Shown here: positions 23,957 to 32,907 of the stretch, one piece after another | Layout: each line of letters opens with the position of its first letter | Position numbering within the stretch: position 1 is the stretch's first letter | Assembly (NCBI GenBank): GCA_017613735.1 | Contig: JAGADF010000009.1 | Location: forward strand, 124,001-188,000 | DNA: 64,000 bases | Direction: 5' to 3' | Source of the DNA: Clostridia bacterium | GTDB taxonomy: Bacteria > Bacillota > Clostridia > Oscillospirales > Acutalibacteraceae | Notes under the pieces: generated by a model | What the model was told of the DNA's origin: nothing | Database searches by the model: none | What the model saw: only the letters and a program-made list of their open reading frames with translations | Position numbers and translations under genes: made by a program

Positions 23957-25699
23957 ATGTTCAGCCTGTTCAGATATGCCAAAAACTACAAATGGCAGGC
24001 TATCGCGTGCCCTTTTCTTATGATAGGCGAGGTATGGCTTGAGCTTTTAATCCCCAGGCTTATGGGCGACCTTGTCGATAAGGGAATCGCAAACAGCGAT
24101 ATGAGATATATTTACATAACCGGCGCGAAAATGCTTGTTATGGCTTTCGGCTCGCTTATATGCGGCGCGCTCGCCGCCCGTCTTGCCGCAGTTGCCGGTA
24201 TGGGCTTCGGTACGGAGCTTCGCCGCGTAATGTATCAGAATATTCAGAATTTTTCGTTCTCGAATATCGACAAGTTCAGCACCGCATCCCTTGTTACAAG
24301 GCTTACGACCGATATAACGATGGTACAGAACACTTTTCAGATGTGTCTGCGTATGCTGTTCAGGGCTCCCGTTCAGTTCGTATTTGCTCTGGTTATGTGC
24401 TTCCGCATCAATACGAAGGTTTCGTCCGTATTTCTTATAGTAATTCCGCTTATAGTTGTCGGAATTGCGGTTCTCGGTCCTATTGCGCTTAAGAGATTCA
24501 AAAGAATGTTTAAAATGTTTGACGGCTTTAACGGCTCGATACAGGAAAATCTTATCGCCATAAGAGTCGTTAAATCCTTTGTACGCGAGGATTATGAGAA
24601 AAAGAAATTCAAGACTGCGAACGACAACCTCAAGGACGCCGCGATTTTTGCAGAAAAGATTATGATTTCCGCGACTCCGCTTATGAGCCTTGTTATGTTC
24701 TCGACGTTTATTACGGTTTACTGGCTTGGCTCAAAGCTTATAATAGGCGAACAGCTTGAGGTCGGCGCATTTTCTTCTATCGTAACGTACGTTTCGACAA
24801 TTCTTATTTCAATGATTTTCATTACCGTTTTTATTATTCAGTTTGTTATGGCGCAGGCTTCCGTAATAAGAATTAAAGAAATCATTAACGAAAAGAGCGA
24901 TATCAACGATAACGAAGCCGACGAAAGCCTTAAGGTCGAAAGCGGTGACATCGAATTTGTAAATGTTTCTTTCAAGTATGACAAGGACGGCGAGAAAAAC
25001 GTCGTAGACAACGCCAATCTTAAAATCAGCTCCGGTGAAACCGTAGGTATTATCGGCGGTACGGGCAGCGCGAAAACAACTCTCGTTTCGCTTATTCCGC
25101 GCCTTTATGACGTAACCGAGGGCGAGGTTAAGGTCGGCGGCAGAAACGTCAGGGACTATACAATTTTTGAACTGCGCGAAGCCGTCAGTATGGTTTTACA
25201 GAAAAACGTGCTTTTCTCAGGCTCGATTATCGATAATCTTCGCTGGGGTGATAAAAACGCGTCCGAAGAAGAGATAATCGAGGTATGTAAGGCTTGTCAG
25301 GCTCACGACTTTATTATGAGCTTTCCCGACGGCTACAATGCCGACCTCGGTCAGGGCGGCGTCAATGTTTCGGGCGGTCAGAAGCAGAGGCTCTGTATCG
25401 CAAGAGCGCTTTTAAAAAAGCCTAAAATCCTTATTCTTGACGACAGCACGAGCGCGGTCGATACATATACCGACTCAAAAATCCGCGAGGCATTCGCAAA
25501 CAGCATTCCGAATACAACAAAGATAATTATTGCCCAGCGTATTTCAAGCGTTGAGAACGCCGATAAAATTGTCGTTCTTGACGACGGAAGGATTAACGCT
25601 ATAGGCACTCATGAGGAATTGCTCGAAAATAACGAAATATACAGAGAGGTTTATATTTCTCAGCAGCAGGGCGCTGTCAGCGAAGGGGGTGCTCTTTAA
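23957..25699 (+). CDS. ABC exporter half-transporter, subunit A (degenerate ATP site)
   Basis: 580 aa: an exporter-type transmembrane domain with six helices (about 1-310) followed by a nucleotide-binding domain. The NBD has Walker A GGTGSAKTT, with Ala where the canonical motif has Gly before the Lys. Its signature is NVSGGQKQR, and Walker B ILILDDSTSAVDT has Asp in place of the catalytic Glu. Such changes mark the non-catalytic half of heterodimeric multidrug-type exporters. The partner follows with a one-base overlap. The substrate is unknown. The start follows GAGGGGG, and the promoter lies directly upstream. Confidence 0.9.
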   Translation: MFSLFRYAKNYKWQAIACPFLMIGEVWLELLIPRLMGDLVDKGIANSDMRYIYITGAKMLVMAFGSLICGALAARLAAVAGMGFGTELRRVMYQNIQNFSFSNIDKFSTASLVTRLTTDITMVQNTFQMCLRMLFRAPVQFVFALVMCFRINTKVSSVFLIVIPLIVVGIAVLGPIALKRFKRMFKMFDGFNGSIQENLIAIRVVKSFVREDYEKKKFKTANDNLKDAAIFAEKIMISATPLMSLVMFSTFITVYWLGSKLIIGEQLEVGAFSSIVTYVSTILISMIFITVFIIQFVMAQASVIRIKEIINEKSDINDNEADESLKVESGDIEFVNVSFKYDKDGEKNVVDNANLKISSGETVGIIGGTGSAKTTLVSLIPRLYDVTEGEVKVGGRNVRDYTIFELREAVSMVLQKNVLFSGSIIDNLRWGDKNASEEEIIEVCKACQAHDFIMSFPDGYNADLGQGGVNVSGGQKQRLCIARALLKKPKILILDDSTSAVDTYTDSKIREAFANSIPNTTKIIIAQRISSVENADKIVVLDDGRINAIGTHEELLENNEIYREVYISQQQGAVSEGGAL

Positions 25700-27588
25700 T
25701 GCCGGGACCTAATAAGAATAAATTCCAGAAACCCAAAAACGTAAAGGGCACTTTGACAAGACTTCTTTCCTATCTCGCGAAAAGAAAGGCTACTCTTGCG
25801 CTTGTCGTGCTGCTTATTTTCCTTTCGTCTATCGGAACGGTTGCCTCTTCGTTTTTTGTCAAGCCTCTGATAGATAACTATGTTGTTCCGCTCATAGGTC
25901 AAAGTCCTACAACCGAAAATATGATGCCGATTATCAAGGCGCTTTTGTTTATGGGCGGGCTGTTCCTTGTAAGCATTATTTCCTCTTATACGTATCAGAG
26001 GATTATGCTTTATATTTCGCAGGGTACAGTAAACGCCATAAGACGCGATTTGTTTGACGCGCTTCAGGATTTGCCGATAAGCTTTTTCGACTCTCATACT
26101 CACGGCGAACTGATGAGCCGTTTTACAAACGACGTTGAAACAGTCAGAAACTTTTTGAGCCAGACGATAGTTCAGACGATTCAGTCAATGTTTACGGTTG
26201 TGGCAACCTTTATCGCGATGCTTATACTCAGCCGGTGGATGACGTTGTGGATTGTTGTTTTCGTCGTATTTATGATAATAATCATCAAAAAGCTCGGCGG
26301 TAAAAGCTCGACCTATTTCAGAAAACAGCAAAAGGATTTAGGTATAGCGAACGGCTATATTGAAGAAACGATTGAAGGGCAGAAGGTTATAAAGGTCTTT
26401 AATCATGAGGGCGAAACCGTTGACAGATTCAACGAGCTTAACGGTAATCTCCGTCGCTCGGCTACAAGCGCGAATACGTTTGCGAGTATTCTTATGCCGA
26501 TTATGGGCAATCTGTCTTATATCAATTACGCCGTTTTGTGCGTATTCGGCGGCTTCCTTGTAATTATAGGCAATATAACGGTTGGTACAATCAGCTCGTT
26601 CCTGCTTTATTCAAGACAGTTTACACGTCCTATAACCGACCTTTCACAGCAGTTCAATAATATTCTTTCGGCTCTTGCGGGCGCGGAAAGAATCTTTGAC
26701 ATAATCGACGCCGAAAAGGAAGAGGATAACGGTTATGTAGTTCTCGTCAATGCAGTAATTGACGAAAACGGCGAGATTAAAGAAACCGAAAAACGCACCA
26801 ATATCTGGGCGTGGAAGCACACTCACGGCGACGGTATGGTAACTTACAGACGTCTTGAGGGCAAGGTCGAGTTTGAAAACGTAGTATTCAGCTATGACGG
26901 CAAGAAGACCGTTCTTAACGACATTAGTCTTTACGCAAAGCCCGGTCAGAAAATCGCTTTTGTCGGTTCAACGGGCGCGGGTAAAACTACGATAACAAAC
27001 CTTATAAACCGCTTTTATGAAATTCAGCAGGGTAAAATCCGCTATGACGGAATAAATATTCAGAAGATTAAAAAAGCCGATTTGCGCCGTTCTCTGGGCA
27101 TGGTTCTTCAGGACACGCATTTGTTCACGGGCACGGTTAAAGACAATATACGTTACGGTAAGCTTGACGCGACGGATGAAGAGGTCATCAGGGCGGCAAA
27201 GATAGCCAACGCGCATTCGTTTATTACGAGGCTTCCTCACGGTTACGACACTCTGCTCACCGGCGACGGCTCGAATTTAAGTCAGGGCCAGCGGCAGTTG
27301 CTTTCGATTGCCCGCGCCGCGGTTGCCGACCCGCCCGTGCTTATTCTCGATGAAGCTACAAGCTCCATTGACACAAGAACCGAGCGTTTAATCGAAAAGG
27401 GAATGGACGCCCTGATGGAGGGCAGAACCGTTTTCGTTATCGCTCACAGGCTTTCTACGGTGCGTAATTCAAACGCGATTATGGTGCTTGAAAACGGCGA
27501 AATTATCGAACGCGGCGACCACGACGACCTGCTTAAACAAAAGGGTAAGTATTACCAGTTATACACCGGTCAGTTTGAATTAAGTTAA
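25699..27588 (+). CDS. ABC exporter half-transporter, subunit B
   Basis: 629 aa, the second half of the heterodimer. It has six transmembrane helices in about 25-330 and a 55-60 residue charged insertion before the NBD (about 345-400, including NIWAWKHTHGDG) that is typical of this clostridial subfamily. The NBD has Walker A GSTGAGKTT, signature NLSQGQRQL and a canonical Walker B ILDEATSSIDT with the catalytic Glu. It should therefore supply the active Walker B of the pair. The ATG overlaps the upstream stop codon by one base. The substrate is unknown; drug, lipid or peptide export are all possible. Confidence 0.9.
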   Translation: MPGPNKNKFQKPKNVKGTLTRLLSYLAKRKATLALVVLLIFLSSIGTVASSFFVKPLIDNYVVPLIGQSPTTENMMPIIKALLFMGGLFLVSIISSYTYQRIMLYISQGTVNAIRRDLFDALQDLPISFFDSHTHGELMSRFTNDVETVRNFLSQTIVQTIQSMFTVVATFIAMLILSRWMTLWIVVFVVFMIIIIKKLGGKSSTYFRKQQKDLGIANGYIEETIEGQKVIKVFNHEGETVDRFNELNGNLRRSATSANTFASILMPIMGNLSYINYAVLCVFGGFLVIIGNITVGTISSFLLYSRQFTRPITDLSQQFNNILSALAGAERIFDIIDAEKEEDNGYVVLVNAVIDENGEIKETEKRTNIWAWKHTHGDGMVTYRRLEGKVEFENVVFSYDGKKTVLNDISLYAKPGQKIAFVGSTGAGKTTITNLINRFYEIQQGKIRYDGINIQKIKKADLRRSLGMVLQDTHLFTGTVKDNIRYGKLDATDEEVIRAAKIANAHSFITRLPHGYDTLLTGDGSNLSQGQRQLLSIARAAVADPPVLILDEATSSIDTRTERLIEKGMDALMEGRTVFVIAHRLSTVRNSNAIMVLENGEIIERGDHDDLLKQKGKYYQLYTGQFELS

Positions 27589-27602
27589 TTTTAAAAAAAT
27601 AC

Positions 27603-27631
27603 TTGCATTTTTAAATTCTTTATGTTAATAT
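27603..27631 (+). promoter_or_regulatory. Sigma-A promoter for rpmE
   Basis: TTGCAT (27603-27608) and TAATAT (27626-27631) are separated by 17 nt, 33 nt before the rpmE start. Confidence 0.7.
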
Positions 27632-27664
27632 ATACGGCGTTGTACAACGAAAGAGGTGACAGTT

Positions 27665-27868
27665 ATGAAAGATGGAATTCATCCGAATTACCAGCCTACG
27701 GTAATCAGATGCGCTTGCGGCGCAACATATGAAACGGGTTCTACTAAGCAGGACTTACGTGTTGACGTCTGCGCAAATTGCCATCCGTTCTTTACCGGTA
27801 AGCAGAAGCTCGTTGATACAGGCGGACGCGTCGACAGATTCAACAAGCGCTTCAATTTGGGTAAATAA
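27665..27868 (+). CDS. rpmE: 50S ribosomal protein L31 (zinc-binding type)
   Basis: 67 aa. This is the zinc-containing form of L31, recognised by the cysteines in CACG and CANCHPF, and by the closing [14 protein letters not shown]31 bridges the ribosomal subunits; the zinc form is usually replaced by a zinc-free paralogue during zinc starvation. ATG 27665 is preferred, with AGAGGTG upstream; the GTG in that site is not the start. It is a single-gene unit with its own promoter and terminator. Confidence 0.95.
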   Translation: MKDGIHPNYQPTVIRCACGATYETGSTKQDLRVDVCANCHPFFTGKQKLVDTGGRVDRFNKRFNLGK

Positions 27869-27880
27869 GCAAAAGCATTT

Positions 27881-27911
27881 AAGACGATACGTTTTTTGTA
27901 TCGTCTTTTTT
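27881..27911 (+). terminator. Intrinsic terminator after rpmE
   Basis: A perfect 10-bp stem AAGACGATAC/GTATCGTCTT around GTTTTTT, followed by Ts. Confidence 0.9.
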
Positions 27912-27931
27912 GTTCTTTATGAGGATGTAAT

Positions 27932-28552
27932 ATGAACTCATATTTTACGGTTGAAAAGGAAACAAATGCAGAATACGAAATTAAACGCTCCCGCTTCATC
28001 GGGTATATAAAGCCCGTTAAAACAAAGGAAGAGGCGGAGAGCTTTGTCGTGTCAATAAAGCAGAAGCATTATGACGCAAGGCATAACGTATTTGCATATA
28101 AAATACGCGAGGACAATTTCAAACGGTATTCCGATGACGGCGAGCCTCAGGGTACGGCGGGAGTGCCGGTTCTTGACGTTATCGAGAAAAATGACCTTAC
28201 GGATGTCTGTATTGTTGTCACGCGTTATTTCGGCGGCATTCTTCTCGGCGGCGGCGGTCTTGTCAGGGCTTATTCGCATACCGCGTCTCTTGCGGTCGAG
28301 GCGGGCGTTAAAATCGAAATGTCGCTTTGCATAAGGTTTTCGCTCGAGTGCGATTATTCATTTTTCGGCAAGGTCAATTCTCTCGTCGAAGAAAACGGCG
28401 GCGTAATTGAAAACACCGAATATCTTGATAACGTAATCGTATCGGGCTATATTCCCGAAGAGCTGTTTATGAAGCTTGACTCAAAAGTCGTCGAAGCCTC
28501 CGCGGGAGCTTATAAACTAACCGAAAAAGACAAATTGTTCGCTGAAATATAA
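27932..28552 (+). CDS. yvyE: YigZ/IMPACT family protein
   Basis: 206-aa member of the UPF0029/IMPACT family. The N-terminal domain has SRFIGYIKPV, HYDARHNVFAYKI, SDDGEPQGTAGVPVL and RYFGGILLGGGGLVRAYS; the C-terminal ferredoxin-like half is less conserved. Eukaryotic IMPACT proteins regulate translation through GCN1/GCN2, while the bacterial function is unclear. The gene follows the rpmE terminator; its ATG has AGGAT a short distance upstream. The symbol follows the Bacillus name and is based on family similarity. Confidence 0.85.
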   Translation: MNSYFTVEKETNAEYEIKRSRFIGYIKPVKTKEEAESFVVSIKQKHYDARHNVFAYKIREDNFKRYSDDGEPQGTAGVPVLDVIEKNDLTDVCIVVTRYFGGILLGGGGLVRAYSHTASLAVEAGVKIEMSLCIRFSLECDYSFFGKVNSLVEENGGVIENTEYLDNVIVSGYIPEELFMKLDSKVVEASAGAYKLTEKDKLFAEI

Positions 28553-28628
28553 ATTTTTTTGATTTAATAAAGGAATTTTATTACTTTTTTGGTATATATA
28601 ATCGAAATCGTTTTTCAGGGGTGAAAAA

Positions 28629-29642
28629 ATGTCAGACGAAATCCGTCAGAGAACGCTCTTAATTGAAAAAAACACGCTTTCACAGTATGCGCAGTTATGC
28701 GAGAATACCAAAGGGCGCAAAAGGTATGAAGACGAAGACCCGGTCAGAACCGCTTATCAGCGCGACAGGGACAGAATCATTCATTCTTCGTCATTCAGAA
28801 GGTTAAAGCATAAAACTCAGGTTTTCCTCTCTCCCGAGGGAGATCATTACAGAACACGTCTGACTCATACTCTTGAGGTTTCTCAGATTGCAAGAACGAT
28901 TGCGCGCGCTCTTGCTTTAAATGAAGATTTAATCGAAGCCGTTTCACTCGGTCACGATTTGGGACATACTCCCTTCGGTCACGCGGGCGAAAGGGCTCTT
29001 GATTCCGTATATGAAGGCGGATTCCGTCATTTTGAACAGAGCCTGAGAGTCGTCGACAGGCTTGAAAAAAACGGCGAAGGGCTTAACCTCACTTATGAGG
29101 TTCGCGACGGCATCCTCTGCCATACGACGGGCAAGGAAGCCGATACGCTGGAGGGCAGGCTCGTTAAAACAGCTGATAAGATTGCGTATATCAACCACGA
29201 TATCGATGACGCCATAAGAGCAAGGGTAATCTGTAACGAAGATATCCCGCTTGAAATCAGAAAGGTTCTCGGCCAGACAAAGTCGAACAGAATCAATTCT
29301 CTTGTAACGTCCGTTATAAACAATACGGTTTCCGACGTCGGTATGGACAGCGAGGTCAAAGCGGCGTTTAAAGAGCTGACCGACTTTATGTTTAAAAACG
29401 TATATACAAATCCCGTCTGTAAGGGTGAGGAGAAAAAAGCCGAAAGCCTTATAATCGAGCTGTATAATTATTTCTGCTCGCATCCCGACGAGCTTCCCGA
29501 TTTATATAAACCTATCGCCGAAAACGAGGGCGCTCACAGGGCTTCGTGCGATTTCGTCGCAAGTATGTCCGATATTTACGTTTTAAGAGTTTATAATAAA
29601 CTTTTCATTCCCAGCGGATGGAATGAGTCTCTTGATTTTTAA
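28629..29642 (+). CDS. dgt: Deoxyguanosinetriphosphate triphosphohydrolase-like HD protein
   Basis: 337-aa HD-domain hydrolase of the Dgt/YfbR-related family that removes triphosphate from dNTPs. Visible metal ligands and motifs are HSSSFRRLKHKTQVF, YRTRLTHTLEVSQIARTIAR and GHDLGHTPFGHAGE (the HD pair), plus the later YINHDIDDA. The ATG follows AGGGGTG. It precedes dnaG and rpoD, an association common in Clostridia (dgt-dnaG-rpoD). The specific nucleotide preference cannot be read from sequence. Confidence 0.9.
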   Translation: MSDEIRQRTLLIEKNTLSQYAQLCENTKGRKRYEDEDPVRTAYQRDRDRIIHSSSFRRLKHKTQVFLSPEGDHYRTRLTHTLEVSQIARTIARALALNEDLIEAVSLGHDLGHTPFGHAGERALDSVYEGGFRHFEQSLRVVDRLEKNGEGLNLTYEVRDGILCHTTGKEADTLEGRLVKTADKIAYINHDIDDAIRARVICNEDIPLEIRKVLGQTKSNRINSLVTSVINNTVSDVGMDSEVKAAFKELTDFMFKNVYTNPVCKGEEKKAESLIIELYNYFCSHPDELPDLYKPIAENEGAHRASCDFVASMSDIYVLRVYNKLFIPSGWNESLDF

Positions 29643-29697
29643 TGGTGCGAATATGACGCATTGAATATTATATGATTCTGTCGAAAGGAGGGGTAAT

Positions 29698-31449
29698 ATG
29701 GCAATAAGCGACGCTTATCTTGAAGAATTGAGAAGCAAAAACGATATTGAAACAGTCGTTTCGTCATACGTTACCCTCAGAAGAAGAGGCAGAATTTTAA
29801 CGGGACTTTGTCCGTTTCACAATGAAAAAACGCCGTCATTCACCGTTTATCCCGAAACGCAGTCTTATTACTGTTTCGGTTGCGGTCAGGGCGGAGACGT
29901 AATCACTTTTATGAAAAATATCAATAATCTTGATTATGTCGAGGCTGTAAAGCAGCTTGCCGATATGGTGGGCATGGCTCCGCCGGAAACGAATTTTGAC
30001 GATTCATTTACAAAGCAGCGGCTTCGTATGTTCGAAATAAACCGCGAGTCTGCAAAATTCTTTTATAATTCGCTTTATTCTCCGCTCGGCAGGCATTGTC
30101 TTGATTATTACCATAAACGAGGGCTTACCGACGCCACAATCAAGCATTTCGGCTTGGGCTTTGCTCCCGAAAATTATAACGACGGGCTTTATAAGCACCT
30201 TAAATCGCTCGGCTATAACGACCTTGAACTTTTTCAGGCGAACGTCATAAGAAAAGGCGAAAAGAGTTATTACGACGCTTTTAAAAACCGCGCGATGTTC
30301 CCGATTATTGATATACGCGGTAATGTCATAGCTTTCAGCGGTAGGCGTCTTAACGAGGATGACCCGAGAAAGTATGTCAATACAAGCGATACTCTTGTAT
30401 TTAAAAAGGGCAGTAATCTTTTCGCGCTGAATTTCGCCAAGAGCTCAAAATGCGAGGGACTTATTCTCTGCGAGGGAAATATGGACGTAATTTCCCTTCA
30501 CCAGGCTGGCTTTGACAATGCAATAGCAGGTCTTGGCACCGCCCTTACCGAAGAGCAGGCTTCGATAATAACACGGTACGCCGATACGGTTTATCTTTGT
30601 TACGATAACGACGAGGCGGGGCAGAAGGCAGTTGATAAGGCGCTTCGTATTTTTTCAAAAACAGGCATCAAAATCAAAGTGCTTCATCTTCAGGGCGGCA
30701 AAGACCCCGATGAAATCATTAAAAACTGCGGCGCGGATTACTTCCGCTCGATTATTGAGGGCGCGGCGAACGATATTGAGTTTAAGTTGCTTAACGCTCA
30801 GCACAATTTCGATATAACAACCTCGGACGGCAAGCTCAATTATCTTAACGCCGCCGTTGATATTCTTGCGTCGCTTGACAATTCGCTCGAAAGAGATATT
30901 TATGCCACAAGACTGAGTGAATTAGGCGTAAGTAAAATCGCGATTGACGAACAGATTGCAAGAAAACGCGCTTCAAACGCGCGTAAGCAGAAAAAGCTTG
31001 ATTTTCAGAATATAGTCCGTTCGACTGTCGCTCCGAAAGATGTAATTAATCCCGAAAGGACAAGGCATCCCGCAGTTGTCAAGGCTGAAGAGCATCTGCT
31101 TGCAAACTATATTTTCAGCCCGGACTGTTATAAGGCGTTGAAGGGTAAAATAACGCCCGATGATTTTATTTCGGTAGTCAATTCACATATTTTCAAGGTT
31201 GTTTCCGAAAGAATTGAAAATGAACAGTCGCTTGATTTAACGGTTCTTTCGCAATTTCTTACCGATGAAGAAACCGCCGTGTATTCAAGACTGCTTACTA
31301 TGTCGGATACTGTCGGTAAAACGGTAAAAGAGTGCGAGGACTGCATAAAAACAATACTTTCAGAGAAACATAAAAGCGAACAGAAAGCCGTTAAGGATAT
31401 GTCAAACGACGAATTTATGGACGCATTTAAAAAATTAGGCAATAAATAA
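29698..31449 (+). CDS. dnaG: DNA primase
   Basis: DnaG synthesises RNA primers at the replication fork. The 583-aa product has the CHC2 zinc-binding domain (C38, H41, C59, C62), a catalytic core with the SGRRL segment, and the TOPRIM motif GLILCEGNMDVISLHQAGFDNAIAGLGTALTEEQ region with YDNDEAGQKA. A C-terminal helicase-interaction domain follows. The ATG follows AAAGGAGGGG, one of the strongest ribosome binding sites in the window. rpoD starts 27 nt after its stop, forming the classic macromolecular-synthesis operon pairing. Confidence 0.97.
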   Translation: MAISDAYLEELRSKNDIETVVSSYVTLRRRGRILTGLCPFHNEKTPSFTVYPETQSYYCFGCGQGGDVITFMKNINNLDYVEAVKQLADMVGMAPPETNFDDSFTKQRLRMFEINRESAKFFYNSLYSPLGRHCLDYYHKRGLTDATIKHFGLGFAPENYNDGLYKHLKSLGYNDLELFQANVIRKGEKSYYDAFKNRAMFPIIDIRGNVIAFSGRRLNEDDPRKYVNTSDTLVFKKGSNLFALNFAKSSKCEGLILCEGNMDVISLHQAGFDNAIAGLGTALTEEQASIITRYADTVYLCYDNDEAGQKAVDKALRIFSKTGIKIKVLHLQGGKDPDEIIKNCGADYFRSIIEGAANDIEFKLLNAQHNFDITTSDGKLNYLNAAVDILASLDNSLERDIYATRLSELGVSKIAIDEQIARKRASNARKQKKLDFQNIVRSTVAPKDVINPERTRHPAVVKAEEHLLANYIFSPDCYKALKGKITPDDFISVVNSHIFKVVSERIENEQSLDLTVLSQFLTDEETAVYSRLLTMSDTVGKTVKECEDCIKTILSEKHKSEQKAVKDMSNDEFMDAFKKLGNK

Positions 31450-31476
31450 ATTTACATAAAGGGGTAGGGAAGTTAA

Positions 31477-32565
31477 ATGGAACAGACAGGAAAAAATATG
31501 CTTGACGCATTACTTAAAAAAGGTAAGGCAACGGGCAAGCTGACCACGCACGAAATCGACGATGTTATAGTCGAAATGGACCTTGACATTGAAGAGTGGG
31601 ACAAGATTTACGATACAATTGAGGCGCAGAATATTCAGATTATTGACGACCTCGGCGACGCTGCTCTTGCGGACATCTCGTTTGAGGTTGAAAGCGAAAA
31701 AGCGTCTGATTCAGGGTCTCCCGATTCAAAGAACGAGGGCATTGAAGACCCCGTAAAGGCTTATCTTAAGGAAATCGGACGCGTTCCTCTTCTTACGAGT
31801 GAAGAGGAAATCGAACTTGCTACAAGAATTGCAGACGACGACGAGCAGGCTAAAAAACGCCTTGCCGAAGCTAACCTTCGTCTTGTTGTCAGTATCGCCA
31901 AAAGATATGTCGGCAGGGGAATGCAGTTCCTTGATCTGATTCAGGAGGGCAACCTCGGACTTCTTAAAGCGGTTGACAAGTTCGATTATACAAAGGGCTT
32001 TAAATTCTCAACCTATGCAACCTGGTGGATAAGACAGGCTATTACAAGAGCTATTGCCGACCAGGCGAGAACAATCCGTATTCCCGTTCACATGGTTGAA
32101 ACGATAAACAAGGTTAAAAAGACAATAACTCTTCTTCTCCACGAAAACGGCAGAGACCCGACCGCCGAAGAGGTTTCGGAATATCTCAATATGCCCGTTG
32201 ATAAGGTACGCGAGATTATGCGCGTAGCTCAGGAGCCTGTTTCGCTTGAAACGCCTATCGGTGAGGAGGAGGACAGCCACCTCGGCGATTTCATTCCCGA
32301 CGACGACGCGCTTGCTCCCGAAGAAGCCGCTTCAATGATGCTTCTTAAGGAACAGCTTGACGACGTTCTCAGTACGCTTACGCCCCGTGAAAAGAAGGTT
32401 ATTCAGCTTCGTTTCGGGCTTGAGGACGGCAGACAGCGCACTCTTGAAGAGGTCGGCGAGGAATTCGGCGTTACGAGAGAGCGTATTCGTCAGATTGAAG
32501 CCAAGGCTCTTCGTAAGCTTCGCCATCCGAGCAGAAGTAAAAAGCTTAAGGACTTTTTAGGTTAA
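31477..32565 (+). CDS. rpoD: Primary sigma factor RpoD (SigA)
   Basis: Housekeeping sigma factor of 362 aa. A compact region 1.1 (about 1-60) is followed by region 1.2 ([18 protein letters not shown]). Region 2 ([29 protein letters not shown], then [13 protein letters not shown]), region 3 and region 4.2 ([26 protein letters not shown]) follow. The short form without the large non-conserved insert is typical of Firmicutes SigA. This sigma factor should recognise the TTGACA/TATAAT promoters listed in this window. Confidence 0.97.
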   Translation: MEQTGKNMLDALLKKGKATGKLTTHEIDDVIVEMDLDIEEWDKIYDTIEAQNIQIIDDLGDAALADISFEVESEKASDSGSPDSKNEGIEDPVKAYLKEIGRVPLLTSEEEIELATRIADDDEQAKKRLAEANLRLVVSIAKRYVGRGMQFLDLIQEGNLGLLKAVDKFDYTKGFKFSTYATWWIRQAITRAIADQARTIRIPVHMVETINKVKKTITLLLHENGRDPTAEEVSEYLNMPVDKVREIMRVAQEPVSLETPIGEEEDSHLGDFIPDDDALAPEEAASMMLLKEQLDDVLSTLTPREKKVIQLRFGLEDGRQRTLEEVGEEFGVTRERIRQIEAKALRKLRHPSRSKKLKDFLG

Positions 32566-32571
32566 TAAGAT

Positions 32572-32602
32572 AAAGGGAGATGAGAAATCATCTCCCTTTT
32601 TA
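32572..32602 (+). terminator. Intrinsic terminator after rpoD
   Basis: A perfect 12-bp stem AAAGGGAGATGA/TCATCTCCCTTT is capped by a GAAA tetraloop and followed by Ts. It ends the dgt-dnaG-rpoD unit one base before the next promoter. Confidence 0.93.
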
Positions 32603-32631
32603 TTGACATTTTTTTTACACGTTGCTATAAT
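32603..32631 (+). promoter_or_regulatory. Consensus sigma-A promoter for the cobalamin operon
   Basis: Perfect TTGACA (32603-32608) and perfect TATAAT (32626-32631) separated by exactly 17 nt. It is the best promoter match in the window, so strong transcription can be expected when the riboswitch permits. Confidence 0.9.
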
Positions 32632-32649
32632 GAATTTGCAAATTAAATA

Positions 32650-32775
32650 TTCGCACTGCGGTCTTTTTACTTAATCGTAAAATGTAATAGGGAATCTCGG
32701 TGAAAATCCGTCGCAACAGCCATTACCGTAATTTGAGTTTAAGCTCATTAAGTCGGAATACTTCCCGCAGGCGCG
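32650..32775 (+). promoter_or_regulatory. Cobalamin riboswitch (aptamer)
   Basis: The conserved cobalamin aptamer elements appear in order. First comes AATAGGGAATCTCGGTGAAAATCC (32685-32709), matching the AATAGGGAA...GGTGnAAnTCC core. Then come CAACAGCC and ACCGTAA, the variant of the CAGCCCCCGC-ACTGTAA arm. Last is AAGTCGGAATACTTCCCGC, matching AAGCCAGGAGACCTGCC. CTGCG (32656-32660) can pair with CGCAG (32766-32770) as P1. The usual behaviour is repression of downstream genes when a cobalamin is bound. The B12 form recognised cannot be told by eye. Confidence 0.85.
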
Positions 32776-32822
32776 GTTTTTAGCATTTGCTATGCCTTGG
32801 GCACTTGAAGGCGTAACCGGTT

Positions 32823-32846
32823 AAAGCCATTTGTCAATGGCTTTTT
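32823..32846 (+). terminator. Riboswitch expression-platform terminator
   Basis: AAAGCCATT and AATGGCTTT form a 9-bp stem around TGTC, followed by a short T run. It lies between the aptamer and the first gene, so ligand-dependent premature termination is the likely control step. The alternative antiterminator pairing is not obvious by eye. Confidence 0.75.
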
Positions 32847-32907
32847 GGTGTTGCGTTTTTGTGTTAACAAAAACGCTTATTTTATTTATGAAAGGTTGGT
32901 ATTAACA

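Noticed and set aside
28559-28602. Promoter before dgt
   Set aside because: A good TATAAT is present at 28597-28602 but there is no -35 match at 16-18 nt.
28944-29483. 179-codon minus-strand frame opposite dgt
   Set aside because: It is a shadow of the conserved HD-domain gene with no supporting signals.
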